From Adiantum capillus-veneris (taxonomy: Eukaryota; Streptophyta; Polypodiopsida; Polypodiales; Pteridaceae), in the NCBI GenBank assembly GCA_014529385.2, contig CM043970.1, positions 61,199,523 through 61,263,522 on the forward strand: DNA of 64,000 nucleotides, given 5' to 3'. The translations under genes were made by a program, and so were the position numbers. Shown piece after piece: positions 11,343 to 21,465 of this stretch. Positions within the stretch are counted from its first letter, which is position 1. Each line of letters opens with the position of its first letter. The notes below the pieces were generated by a model. That model was given only the letters and a program-made list of their open reading frames with translations. It was not told the origin of the DNA and did no database searches.

Positions 11343-12474
11343 TGAGAACGTCGAGGCTCGCTCAGGACATGTATTGAACGTATGCCCTGTTTGGAAACAT
11401 TCGAAGCATCAGCCTTCTTGTAACAAGGCGTCTAATTGACGTTGTGTTAGACAAGGCCGTTGAGGTTGGTTTTCACGGGATTCGCGAGAATTTGTTCGTT
11501 GTTGCCGGGAATTCTGGTTAGTGGCCGGAGATTCTTCTGTGGTAAACTCCAACTTTCCTTTCATGAGCTTGTAGCCGACCGCAGCATGGTCCATAAGCTC
11601 TTGCATGGTAGAGACTGGCTTGGAGAGACAATATTCCTGCAATGGTGATGGTAGTCCAATGGTGTAGCGCTCGCACTGTGTAGCGCTCGCACTGGTCCTC
11701 CAAGGAAATGAACTTAAAGAAGGACACCGGAAGGTACACCTCGAGAAACCTTTGGTTATAGTCGCCCATGGTTTCGATGGCAAGCATTTTCAAGTTGCCC
11801 CACTCTACCAAAATACGGACTTCAAAGATCGAAGTCATGTAACTACGTGCAAAAACTGTCTTGAAAGCTTGCCAGGTCCTTGGAGCATGCGGTTGTGTCG
11901 CGATTGAACTCCACCATCGCATAGCATTATCTTTAAAAAATCCCGCTGCTCGAGAAATCTTAGATTCTTCAGTATAGTTCCCCAAAGCATAGATGTTGTC
12001 GAATTGTTGTAGGAACTACAATGCTTTCTTGCGATCGTTCACCCCAGAAAAAGTGAAAAATTTGACTGTCGTGCCACCATCTTTGAAATCTTTGGGTTGG
12101 TTAGGCACATATCTTGAGTATGGAAAATAAGGGTATCCATATGGGCTCCAACCATTGTAGCCTGGTGGCGACGATGGTGGAGGTGGTGGCAATGGCGGTG
12201 GCAAAGGCGGTGGCACTAGATCAGGGTCAGATGGCTGCACGATATTCCTGAAGACTCCCCCCATCGGAACAGACGGCTGAGAAGGTTGCCAATTGGAAGC
12301 TCTTGTACTTTCTGATGCCGGAGGAGGAGGTACCACCTGGGGCATGAGAGGGGGTAACATGTAGTTCAAAAATTGTTGAAAACTTTGCAACATCGGAAGA
12401 TTCTGCTTAGGATGCCGCAAAAGAATGTCGTGAAGCTCGTTGAGCAGAAATTGCAAATATTCTGATGAATCCAT
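11343..12474 (-). pseudogene. Gyp-B1 gag with CCHC knuckle
   Basis: From the ATG at 12474 the frame has a Pro-rich N-terminal half (PPPLPPPLPPPPPSSPPG) and then a retrotransposon capsid-like region (KFFTFSGVNDRKKAL... GFFKDNAMRWWSS). A CCHC knuckle (CFECFQTGHTFNTC) lies at about 11408-11367. Three lesions are visible: TAG at 12016-12018 where Gyp-B2 has CAG, a 16-bp tandem duplication at 11662-11693 that shifts the frame, and TGA just before the knuckle where Gyp-B2 has CGA. Confidence 0.85.
11662..11693. repeat. 16-bp tandem duplication in Gyp-B1 gag
   Basis: The unit GTGTAGCGCTCGCACT (plus strand) occurs at 11662-11677 and 11678-11693. Gyp-B2 has a single copy. Sixteen is not a multiple of three, so the duplication explains the gag frameshift. 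Confidence 0.95.
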
Positions 12475-12676
12475 GAATTCTATGTCTTGGGTTCTTTATG
12501 GCTTATGCCCTGTAAGACAGAGCGATGAAGACGGGAACCCGATGCACGATGAAGTAAAAGTGAGAGTGGCTAATAAGTCCGGGGTCGGAGCGCGAAGATT
12601 CTTCAAGTAAAAATTCCAATAGCTCTGTCTGCTCTTTTGTAGGACCGGTGTGCTTTCAGAAAAGCACACGCCTGAT

Positions 12677-12688
12677 GCTCTGATACCA
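12677..12688 (-). other. Gyp-B1 primer binding site (tRNA-iMet type)
   Basis: The minus strand reads TGGTATCAGAGC one base after the LTR end. This is the usual plant complement to the 3' end of initiator methionine tRNA, used to prime minus-strand DNA. Confidence 0.9.
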
Positions 12689-12689
12689 C

Positions 12690-12762
12690 TGTCACAAGAC
12701 AGGCACCACGTGCCAATAGAAAAGAACACACAGAACTGACTTTTAGCACTCAATAACAACTG

Positions 12763-12799
<37 letters not shown>

Positions 12800-13334
12800 G
12801 ACATGCGACACGGAGTGGCGAAATTCCACACCAGAGAGTATTGGCCCCTAACCTTGGCGCCCCTTTCAGTATTTCTTTATATTGCATCAACACAGTACAA
12901 GCCGGTATTCCAGTCTCTGCATCTTCTCCAGGAAGCATGCCAGAGAATGAGCCCTAACCTCATATTTAAAGACCCTTGTCCTGAAAAGAAGTTACAGTGA
13001 AAAACCTTCAAAACTCAAAAGCTTCTGGTCCAAAAGCAATGCCAAAAAGCTGTCAGTGCGTTTTGCCGAATTCCATACAACTGCCATGTCAACAGTGAGT
13101 GCAAAACGCAGAGCATCTATACAGTTGCCATGTCATCAATTTTTGTGTGTGTGTGTGTGGGTCCTGCTTTATTTTATTTCCTTTATGTCACTGGGGCCCC
13201 ATCGGACAGGGTCCCCATAAGTTGGTAGGACTTCTTCTTCTGTTACTTGTTCTTCTTAGGGTTTAGGCCCCTCGGCCAGGATCTGCAAGTTGGCTCCATT
13301 CTTCAGGGCTTTGACACGTAAGCAGTTTGTGACA
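12690..13334 (-). mobile_element. Gyp-B1 5' LTR (645 bp)
   Basis: On the minus strand it starts TGTCACAAACTG at 13334 and ends CTTGTGACA at 12690, matching the Gyp-B2 LTRs at 15145 and 31770. It contains the AATATAAAGAAATAC...GGGGCCAA block (about 12890-12840). A (GA)n tract at about 12765-12796 (plus strand) and a (GT)n tract at about 13144-13158 have expanded within it. It lies inside the integrase of Gyp-B3, which resumes at 13335. Confidence 0.85.
12765..12796. repeat. (GA)n microsatellite in Gyp-B1 LTR
   Basis: A run of about 16 GA units on the plus strand. The corresponding place in the Gyp-B2 LTRs has only a short CTCTCTCTTTC tract, so the expansion is specific to this copy. Confidence 0.9.
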
Positions 13335-14578
13335 ATTATCCACCATTTACGGGTCACCGCGGCTTTGATACCACCTTGAAAGGTGTGGAGCGATACTTCT
13401 TTTGGTCGAGACTCAAGAAGGACGTGGACGATTTTGTACGCAATTGCTTGGTATGCCAGAAGGTCAAGTTTGACAGGCATAAAGCACACGGATTGTTACA
13501 GACTTCACCCATTCCCACTCGCCCCGGGGAAAGTATTGCAATGGATTTCATTTTCGATCTCCCGAAGACACAGAGTGGGCACGATGGTATCTGGATTGTT
13601 ATTGACAGATTTAGCAAGCAAGCTCATTTCATTCCAGTAAAGAAAACAATCAAGCCGGATCATTTTGCGAGAATGTTCATTGCCCAGATATTCAGATTAC
13701 ATGGCATACCTACGACAATTGTCTCTGACAGAAATCCCCGATTCCCGAGTTTGTTTTGGAAGGCTATTTGGGAGAACATTGGCAAACGGTTGTAGTTCTT
13801 GTCATCTTTTCAACCGCAGACAAATGGGCAATCTGAGATTGCAAATTCAGTCGTACTGGATTTGTTGAAGTCTTCTTCTTTGGATCAAAAGACTACATGG
13901 GAAAAGTATTTTGCCCTTGGTGGAATTTGCCTACAAAAACACGATCCACTCTTTGATGGGGAAGGCGCCGTTTGAGATTATTGAATTTGCTACGAAGGTT
14001 CCACCCTTCCTTAGCACGAAAGATAAGATTTTTGAAGCCAACCAGTTCACGAGGGACTTGGACTTGGTCCGGGAGGCTTTAGAGAAATTTCAAGAAAGAC
14101 ATAAGAAGACAATAGATCGACATGGTCACGATTTGAAATTAAAGGAGAACGATTGGGTGCTCTTACGTTTTGAGAAGGCACGCCTGAGAAACAAAAAGGA
14201 AAGAAGTGGCTTTTTCCAGAGCTTCGCATGAGATACTATCGACCTCTCCGAATAAAAGAAAAGATAATTGATGTCTCCTTTAGACTAAAGCTGCCCGATA
14301 CTTGGGGAATTCACAATGCTTTTCATGCGAGTCTCCTGAAGCCTTTTAAAGGCGATGTGCCCGATGATGGGGAGCCAGATGAGCAACCCAAAGTGGAGGA
14401 AAACAAGGAGATACTTGTTCCAGAGCAGATATTGGCACATAAAGATAGAAAGATAAAAGGTAAAGCGATAAGACGGTTCTTGGTTAAATTGGATGCGAAG
14501 TGGATGGAGGAGGAGAACCTGCCAGATACTCCTCAGATTGTGAATCTTTACCTTGAAGCATTCGGTTTAGCATAGTCT
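13335..14578 (+). pseudogene. Gyp-B3 integrase and chromodomain
   Basis: The sequence starts abruptly within the integrase zinc domain (GHRGFD... then RNCLVCQKVKFDR). It continues through the core (SIAMDFIFDLPK, VSDRNPRF, TNGQSEIANS), the GPY/F-like module (MRYYRPLRIKEK... HNAFHASLLKP) and a chromodomain (EQILAHKDRKIKGKAIRRFLVK... DAKWMEEENLPD). Relative to Gyp-C the chromodomain lacks about six residues between the LVK and DAKW strands. A TAG at 13793-13795 and frameshifts near 13900 and 14220 break it. It is the closest relative of Gyp-C's integrase in the window. Its 5' part was removed at the Gyp-B1 LTR. Confidence 0.88.
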
Positions 14579-15130
14579 ACTCCGATAGAACCCCGATTTC
14601 AGCTTGGGCAGAATTTGTTGCAGCGGGCTTGCACAAGAGGGGAGTCACTCCAATCCTTTGTCAACAGATTGCCCCGATTTTTGATAATAGAGTCACTGAT
14701 GTCTCTATTGGGTTTCAGGGATACTATGGGCTGACAGTATTCTGCTGTAACGACTTTAAGACTTGGAATTCCTGATAATATGATACTGATTTGTACTTGA
14801 CTTGTTTGAGTGCGGGAACTGATAGACGAAATGACTGCAGCATTTTGGAGACATGATTGCAATAAGGATTAGTTAATCGGGCATCTGAGAGATCTTGACT
14901 GGATGTAGATGCGATTGCTAAAGACGTTGCCGATTAATCATGGTCTGAGATTCGAATGAATTTTGAATGTGATTTATCCTGTGATGTCAAGTGATGTCCT
15001 GTGATGTGACTGTCAATTGGTACATGTGCTAGATGTGTTGTTCCTAGTGTGTCGGTACTACCAGTTGGTGTCTACTAAGAAAATACCTCTGTCTGTTTTG
15101 TAGGCGTAATCGAGGGTGATTACAATGCTT
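14579..15130 (+). other. Gyp-B3 3' untranslated tail
   Basis: Non-coding sequence between the integrase stop and the polypurine tract. No ORF or known motif was seen. The last 80 bp (GGCGTAATCGAGGGTGATTA) resemble the tail end of the relic at 33745-33850, supporting a shared family origin. Confidence 0.6.
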
Positions 15131-15144
15131 TCAAGAGGGGGGTA
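15131..15144 (+). other. Polypurine tract of Gyp-B3
   Basis: TCAAGAGGGGGGTA precedes the LTR start TGTCACAAACTG. It marks the LTR at 15145 as a 3' LTR for Gyp-B3 at the same time as it is the 5' LTR for Gyp-B2. Confidence 0.85.
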
Positions 15145-15885
15145 TGTCACAAACTGGTGACGTGTCATGGCCCTGGACACACTTAGAAGTGAGGCAGCAG
15201 AGGACACACACACTGTCACAAACTGTTGACGTGTCAAAGCCCTGAAGAAGAGAGCCAACTTGCAGTGCCGGCCGAGGGGCCTAAACCCTAAGAAGAACAA
15301 GTAACAGAAGAAGAAGTCCTACCAACTTATGGGGACCCTGTCCGATGGGGGCCCAAGAGACATAAAGGATTAAAATAAAGCAGGACCCACACACACAAAG
15401 AAAGACTTGCGCCAATACTGATGACGTGGCAGTTGTACGATCAAAACCCGAAAATTGTGTTGACATCATGACGTGGCAAGCTGTACGGAATTCCGCGTTT
15501 TGCGTTGGTTGATGACGTGGCAACTGTACGAAATTCCGTAAATTGCACTGACAGCTTTTTGGCATTGCTTTTGGACCAGATGCTTTTGAGTTTGAATATT
15601 TTTCACTATAAACTGCTTTTGGGGCCTAGGGCCTTTAAGTATGTGCTAAGGGCTCATTTTCTGGCATGCTTCCTGGAGAAGGTGCAGAGTCTAGAGTGCC
15701 GGCTTGTACTGTGTTGATGCAATATAAAGAAATACCGAAAGGGGCTCCAAGGTTTGGGGCCAATATTCTCTAGGGTGGAATTCCGTCGCGTGTCGTCTCT
15801 CTCTTTCAATTCAGTTGTTATTGAAGTGCTAAAAGTCTGTTCAATCTATTCTTTTCTATTGGCACGTGGTGCCCGTCTTGTGACA
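15145..15885 (+). mobile_element. LTR shared by Gyp-B3 (3') and Gyp-B2 (5'), 741 bp
   Basis: It starts TGTCACAAACTG after a polypurine tract and ends CTTGTGACA, one base before a primer binding site. It therefore serves two elements, a configuration expected from LTR-LTR recombination or a head-to-tail insertion. The first 70 bp are partly duplicated (TGTCACAAACTG at 15145 and 15214). The AATATAAAGAAATACCG...GGGGCCAA block is at 15721-15764. Confidence 0.88.
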
Positions 15886-15886
15886 G

Positions 15887-15898
15887 TGGTATCAGAGC
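15887..15898 (+). other. Gyp-B2 primer binding site (tRNA-iMet type)
   Basis: TGGTATCAGAGC begins one base after the LTR end (TGACA-G). It is identical to the Gyp-B1 site and typical of plant LTR retrotransposons. Confidence 0.92.
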
Positions 15899-16177
15899 AT
15901 CAGACGTGTGCTTTTTTGAAAGCACACCGGTCCTACAAACGAGCAGACAGAGCTATTGGAATTTTTACTTGAAGAATCTTCGCGCTCCGATCCCGGGGTT
16001 ATTAGCCACTCCCACCCTTACTTCATCGTGCATCGGGCGCGCTCCCGCCTTCATCCCTCTGTCTTACAGGGCATAAGCCATAAAGAACCCAAGATATAGA
16101 ATTCAGTAGAATATTTGCAGTTTCTGCTCAACGAATTCCACGACATTCTTTCGCAGCATCCTCGATAGAATCTTCCG

Positions 16178-17190
16178 ATGCTGCAAAGTTTTCAACAATT
16201 TTTGAACTACATGTTACCCCCTTTGATGCCCCAGGCGGTACCTCCTCCGGCACCGGAAAGTACAGGAGCTTCCAACTGGCAACTTTCTCAGCTGTCTTTT
16301 CCGATTGGGGGAGTTTTCACGAATATGGTGCAGCCATCTGACCCTAATCCAGTGCAACCGCCTTTGCCACCGCCATTGCCCCCACCTCCACCACCGCCAC
16401 CGCCACCGCCACCAAGCTACAATGGTTGGTACCCATATGGATACCCTTATTATCCACACCCGGGATATGCGCCTAACCAACCCAAAGACTTCAAAGATGG
16501 TGGCACGACAGTCAAATATTTCACTTTTTTTGGGGTGAAGGATCACAAGAAAGCATTGCAGTTCCTACAGCAATTCGACAATATCTATGCTTTGGGGAAC
16601 TATACAAAAGAATCCAAGATTTCTCAAGCAGCGGGATTTCTTAAAGATAATGCTATGCAATGGTGGAGTTCAGTCGCAATACAACCGCATGATCCAAGGA
16701 CCTGGCAAGCTTTCAAGATGGTTTTTGCACATAGTTACATGACTTCTATGTTTGAAGTCCGGATTTTGGCAGATTGGGGCAACTTGAAAATGCTTGCCAC
16801 CGAAACCATGGACAAATACAACCAAAGGTTTCTCGACGGGTACCTTCCGGTGTCCTTTAGATCTGCTCCCTTGGAGGCCCAATGCGAGCGATACACCATT
16901 GGACTACCATCACCATCGCAGGAATATTGTCTACCAAGCAAGTCTCCACCATGCAAGAATTTATGGACCATGCCGCAGTCGGCTACAAACTGATGAAGGG
17001 AAAGCTAGAGTTTATCACAGAAGAATCTCCGGCCACTAACCACAACTCTCGGCAACAACGAACAAATTCTCGAGAGTCTCGTGAAAATCAACCGCAAAGG
17101 CCTCGTTTGACGCCTCAACAACGAGACACCTTCTACAAGAAGGCCGATGCTTTGGATGCTTTCAAACAGGGCACAATCATTCTAATTGTC
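16178..17190 (+). pseudogene. Gyp-B2 gag with CCHC knuckle
   Basis: From the ATG at 16178 there is a Pro-rich region (a run of about 20 prolines near 16370-16410), then a capsid-like region (VKYFTFFGVKDHKKALQFL... DNAMQWWSSVAIQ). A basic Arg/Gln-rich segment and a knuckle (CFGCFQTGHNHSNC, 17148-17189) follow. Frameshifts near 16940 and 17140 separate the parts. The N-terminal 40 residues present in Gyp-B1 gag begin further upstream, near 16090, but lack an intact start here. Confidence 0.85.
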
Positions 17191-17718
17191 CCAAACACAT
17201 TGATAGATCAGAGGAGCCGACGCCCGCATCAACAGTCGACAGAACCCCAGTGCCACCTCCTGCTAAGAGAGCTAGACCCGCTATTAGACTAGTTCCCGAT
17301 ATTTATGGCATACTCCTCGAGAGTACAAATAGATTGTGTCGAGCATATGGCAAAGTCAATGGCTTCAAAGCCCTTATTTTCTTCGACCCCGGAGCTACAA
17401 AGAACTTCATCCATCCAGAATTCTTAAAGCAGATGCACTTTGATTATGATGCAGAGGGTGGAGAAATTGAAGCTGAGCTAGCCACGGGGCAAACTCAGAA
17501 AGTGGTACCGCTCATTGGTGCTCTTCCAGTGACTATTCAAAATTATCATGGAGAAGCTGATTTCCACATCATGAAGTTGGGCAATAGTGACGTTCTCTTG
17601 GGCATGCCTTGGCACGACAAGAATGATGCGACTCTCCAGGTTCCGAACCATCACCGTGATGCAGAAGGACAAGCCAGTCGTCCTCAAAGTTAGGTTGTCC
17701 GAACAAAACCTCGAATGA
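17191..17718 (+). pseudogene. Gyp-B2 aspartic protease
   Basis: The frame continues from the knuckle. The retropepsin has LIFFDPGATKNFIHPEF and NSDVLLGMPWHDKNDA, with the D-P-G-A active site shared with Gyp-B1 and Gyp-C. A small indel near 17640 shifts the frame, after which the terminal RLSEQNLE-stop (17716-17718) matches Gyp-B1. No polymerase sequence follows, only about 155 bp of tail before element D interrupts. Confidence 0.85.
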
Positions 17719-17874
17719 ACTCTCTCTACTTGTTTTTCTTTATAGCTAGAAAGTATTGTTTGAAAATTTGTTTGAAATAGATGGTATCTGTTTTGAACTT
17801 GTTTTGGTGCCGACTTGAAATGTTTGACTCTGGTTTTAATACTAGTTTCAATGATTGGTGATTTTACTCCCGAG

Positions 17875-19126
17875 TGTAAGGTGCAGCGGGAGTGAATGTT
17901 GAACTTTGCTGAAGATGAGTGCTCCGAATTGTGCTCAAGGTACCTTTTACTTACGGAAGGGAGAGCCTTCCGATCCTTTAGTGAGAGAGTGCAATGGACA
18001 CAAACAAAGTGGTGAACACTGTGAATGAAGGTACATGAGACTGAGAGATAGAGAGAGAAGAATACGACACCAGAATGTTGTCAAACCCTTCTCCGAAGGC
18101 CCCACTCTCTATGGAGAGAGCGGTCTACTTTTGATTGCATAAATCTCTACAATGCTTGGACTTGCCGACGATGTCAATGACGATGAGGACGACGACGAGA
18201 CGGGCTGAAATCTGAAAACAGTAAGGGCTGAAATCTACAAATCTTTATTTGCTGAATTCTGACTCTATGTCTGTGACGATGTCGATGGCGAGGATGCGAC
18301 GACGACGCACTGAAAATGCAGATGCTGAAATCTGCGTTTTCCAGGCTGAATCAGCAAACTTCGCGGGATCTGACCGTGCGGCGAGGATCTGCTGCAGGAA
18401 GGTGAGATCTGCGAGGTTCGGGACTTCTTCTGCTGGTTCTAACTGCTAAAAACTGAAAACGCTGGTCCTTCTTGATGCCTTGTCGCAATGGAACTGCAAA
18501 ATGCCAAGGGCTGATCTGCAGACAAAAACTCTAGGGCTGAAAACTGACCTTGCGGTGGAAATCTGCTAACGCTAGAGATGATCTGTTGTGTTGCTGTTGG
18601 AAACGCTAAGTTCTGCTGTCTTACAGTAGCCGAGGCTGATCTGTTGAACAAAAACGCAAGGGCTGATCTTGTCCAAAAACGCTAGGCCTTGCCAGAACAA
18701 AAACGCTAGGTTTGCTGATGGAGTGAGTCGTGCTGAGAAGTTGCCAGTTGAGCAAAGGTGCTCCTGTTGCCTCTTCTGCCAGAAAGTGCTAGCGCTAGGT
18801 TGCTTATATATTTCATTAGCAAAATTGCCCTACCTAGTTCCCAACAAAAGTCACTTAAAAATAATAAGTGAACAATGTCAAAAATAGGGAAAATAGGTCT
18901 ATGCACTGTAAAAATGTTGTTGATGGGTTCTGATGGAAATCTGAAAACCATGCTGTGTGCAACCAAAGGATATGCATCTAATCTAAGTGTCTGGACCTGC
19001 ACGGTCTGCGAACAGACTCACAAAAGTGCCATATCACTTCTTATTCTAGAGTGACTTGACTTAACTGAACCCTTGTCATGTTGTAGCTTGTCCACGGACA
19101 CATAGGGTTGGATGTATCACGTGACA
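17875..19126 (-). mobile_element. LTR-D 3' LTR (1252 bp)
   Basis: It matches 21185-21465 joined to 30170-31114. The middle part (about 18185-18770) is built of short interspersed motifs such as GGCTGAAATCTG, AAAACGCTAGGGCTGA and GGAAATCTGCTAACGCTA. The LTR therefore looks internally repetitive. No ORF is credible. Confidence 0.85.
18185..18770. repeat. Short interspersed GCTGAAATCTG / AACGCTAGG motifs in LTR-D
   Basis: Motifs of 8-12 bp recur many times with irregular spacing, in both LTR copies (second copy 30190-30770). They could be promoter or enhancer elements or old slippage products. The sequence alone does not decide. Confidence 0.7.
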
Positions 19127-19140
19127 TCCCCTCCTTTTCA
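19127..19140 (-). other. LTR-D polypurine tract
   Basis: On the minus strand TGAAAAGGAGGGGA directly precedes the LTR start TGTCACGTGA. It establishes the minus-strand orientation of element D. Confidence 0.85.
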
Positions 19141-19474
19141 AAGTGAGGTACCGGTACTGAACTGTATGGCGTCGAGGGAGATCGTCAATATCATCCGGAA
19201 TCCTGGAAAGGACTCTTCGCCGGCCCACTCTGATACGTGGGTCGTGCGATACTTGGACTTCATAAAGGTCTGCAATGCCTTCTTCTTTGGGCCGCGCCGA
19301 AAGCGACAAAGTCATATGTGGCTCCTTCAATGCTTCATCTTCGTCGTTAGTCATGCGTCTATCTTATTCAAGAATCTCCATGGCTGAAAATTCCTGAAAC
19401 CACTTCCAACACAAAAACATGAACATACCCATTCCATGTAAAGTGACTGGAAAAAAATTGATGTTCTTAAAAGA

Positions 19475-19984
19475 CTATGCATGCAATGTAGATGAACAAA
19501 TAGACGGAGTGCCAAACAGTTCACCACACACACGCAAACAATGAGATCGAATCTTGTCTTGCTGATCTAAATCAATAAACTGTGGCAATTCACAATGAAA
19601 ATGCCGATGCTTAATGCTCAATCCTTCTTGTGTTCTTTCAAATACTGTGTCATGCCAAGGAAGAGACATTAAATGTGACTTTCTTGAATGCAAACATTTC
19701 ATCTTTCCATGAGAAATCCGCATACATCCGTGCTCATTCATGAGTAAAACGTGCTCAACGTACAATATGTCATGCCTAGGAAAAGGGATCACATAAAAAC
19801 GTTGACTAAAATACAAGAAACGATCACGAATGAAACACTCGAACAATGCGTGCTGACTAATCATGCGAACACATAGTACTTCCAGTGGGGGTTCTTTGGA
19901 CCTAGGCTTGAGAGCCAAGATCGGTTCTTCGTGATTGATCGAATCTTCCTGTGGGGGTTCTTTGGACCTCGACTCGAAAGCCAA
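19475..19984 (-). CDS. LTR-D hypothetical ORF (unrecognised)
   Basis: A 169-codon minus-strand frame lies between the gag-like part and the 3' LTR. The N-terminal 40 residues contain a twofold repeat (SRSKEPPQEDSINHEEP / PRSKEPPLEV) produced by a 66-bp tandem DNA repeat. The rest is rich in His, Arg and Phe and shows no motif I recognise. I see no signal peptide or membrane segment. It may be a relic of an internal region whose pol was deleted, or a chance frame. Confidence 0.3.
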   Translation of the reverse strand: MAFESRSKEPPQEDSINHEEPILALKPRSKEPPLEVLCVRMISQHALFECFIRDRFLYFSQRFYVIPFPRHDILYVEHVLLMNEHGCMRISHGKMKCLHSRKSHLMSLPWHDTVFERTQEGLSIKHRHFHCELPQFIDLDQQDKIRSHCLRVCGELFGTPSICSSTLHA

Positions 19985-20016
19985 GATCGGTCTTCGTGAT
20001 TGATCGAATCTGCAAC
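19885..20016. repeat. Two tandem units of about 66 bp in LTR-D
   Basis: GTGGGGGTTCTTTGGACCT starts copies at 19885 and 19951. Each continues through GCCAAGATCGG and GTGATTGATCGAATCT. The copies differ at a few positions. Confidence 0.9.
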
Positions 20017-20082
20017 GAGGTTAGCATCGCTAGAAAAAGCATCAACTAAACCATCATCCTTGTGAACAATCACATCTTTTTC

Positions 20083-20848
20083 CTAAAAATCATCATGCTT
20101 GTGAGAAATCACATCTTGATCATCATGCAAATTATCATGCTTGTCCTTATCATCCAAATCATCATGTTCATCATTATCATGCAATTCATCATGCTTATCA
20201 TTATGTAAATCCTGTGTGTCATGCTTTGGAGAAGAAGAGACTGAGAGAGTCTCCTTTTTCTGATTCTTTGCAAACTGCGCCTGCACAATAGAAAAAAGTC
20301 GCCACAACTCTTTCATGTGTTGGTTGCCCTTCTCGTCTTGCTTTGTTCTCGGGATCAAATTTCGCTTCTCTTTGCTGCTTGTCTTTCTTTGTTCTCGCGA
20401 TCAAATTTCGCTTCTCTTTCTTTGCTCTCGTGCTCGTGCTTACGCGCTATGGCTGCCAGTCTTTCTTCGATCTACGCTCTATGGCTACGATACTTTCGTC
20501 GCTTTCTAGCTCCTTGTCGAAAGCCTCCATAGGACTTAGTGCAATCCTTGGCGTAGATGAGGAAAGGGGAGGGTCGGAAAAACCTCTTGGTGGGGAAAAC
20601 TCTTCTTCGCCACTCCCATGCTCACCACCTCCATGCGAAGTATCCATTCCGCTTCGGGTGATGACCATCCACTGAAGTCGTGGGTTCTTGTGGGTTCTTG
20701 TGGTCTTGGGTTCTAAGTTCATGAGGAACTTGGGTTCTTGCGGGTTTTGGTTCTTGAGTGTCTTAAGCTTCTTGGGGGTCTTGAGGTTCTTGGGGGTCTT
20801 GAGGGTCTTGGGTTCTTGAGGTTCTTGCGGTTCTTCTTTCGCTTGCAA
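20083..20848 (-). pseudogene. LTR-D gag-like region
   Basis: On the minus strand a frame holds a Lys/Pro/Glu repeat (LKTPKNLKTPKKLKTLKN) and then MVITRSGMD at about 20673. M-x-x-TRSG is a common start of plant Gypsy gag, so the true start is probably that Met. Downstream, in another frame, HMKELWRLFSIVQAQF resembles a gag N-terminal helix, followed by a His/Asp-rich repeat (HDD, HDEL, HDNL) from reiterated CATCATG units at 20090-20220. No knuckle, protease or polymerase was found. The family is non-autonomous or heavily deleted. Confidence 0.5.
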
Positions 20849-21171
20849 TCTGTGTTCGAGAAGAATCTTCTCTTCACCCGAGTTCTGCTCTTCTCCGCGG
20901 GCGCACCCCTTAGCGGCCTTGCACTCACACCAAGGTTGCTTTTTCCCACCTCACGTCGATTGGCTGGCCGCTAAGTGCACGATCCGCTCTCAATGAGTGA
21001 AAAGAGGCACAAGGAGAGGCTAGACAAGACCTTCTTTCTTGGATTTCCTGTCACTCTTCAAAAACACGATTAGGAATCGACACGCCCAAGAGAACTTGGG
21101 TTACGTGCGACCGCAACAAGCAAAAAACATTTTTGTGGTTCTTTCCTTGAGTGATACAGGACACTACCAAA

Positions 21172-21183
21172 GCTCTAATACCA
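21172..21183 (-). other. LTR-D primer binding site
   Basis: The minus strand reads TGGTATTAGAGC next to the LTR end at 21185. It is one base from the initiator-Met-type TGGTATCAGAGC, and the change is C to T. Confidence 0.85.
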
Positions 21184-21184
21184 A

Positions 21185-21465
21185 TGTAAGGTGCAGCGGA
21201 AGTGAATGTTGAACTTTGCTCAAGATGAGTGCTCCGAACTGTGCTCAAGGTTCCTTTTACTTACGGAAGGGAGAGCCTTCCGTTCCTTTAGTGAGAGAGT
21301 GCAATGGACACAAAGTGGTGAACAATGTGAATGAAGGTACATGAGACTGAGAAATAGAGAGAGAAGAATACGTCACCAAAATGTTGTCAAATCCTCCTTC
21401 AAAGGCCCCACTCTCTATGGCAAGAGCGGTCTAATACTGATTGCACAAATCTCTACAATGCTTGG
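21185..21465 (-). mobile_element. LTR-D 5' LTR, inner segment
   Basis: This matches 17875-18157 of the other LTR. It is cut after CTTGG (21461-21465) by Gyp-C and resumes at 30165 with the duplicated CTTGG. Confidence 0.9.
21461..21465. other. Gyp-C target-site duplication, left copy (CTTGG)
   Basis: CTTGG directly precedes the 5' LTR start and recurs at 30165-30169 directly after the 3' LTR end. A perfect 5-bp duplication fixes both element ends. Confidence 0.95.

Larger units (their letters stand above)
10298..13334 (-). mobile_element. Gyp-B1: gag-protease-only Gypsy element, 3' end lost
   Basis: Minus strand: 5' LTR (13334-12690), initiator-Met-type primer site, gag, zinc knuckle and protease, then directly the 3' tail. 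RT, RNase H and integrase are absent. The 3' LTR is missing because the tail ends at Gyp-A's LTR (10297/10298). Gyp-B2 on the plus strand has the same organisation, and the homologous tail starts at the same place after the protease stop. Confidence 0.85.

Noticed and set aside
15280-15300. Telomere-like CTAAACCCTAA
   Set aside because: Single copy and part of the Gyp-B LTR (also in the minus-strand copy near 13260); not an array.
16214-16546. Trp/Arg-rich minus-strand ORF
   Set aside because: It is the antisense of the Pro-rich gag segment of Gyp-B2 and follows the CCACCG repeats.
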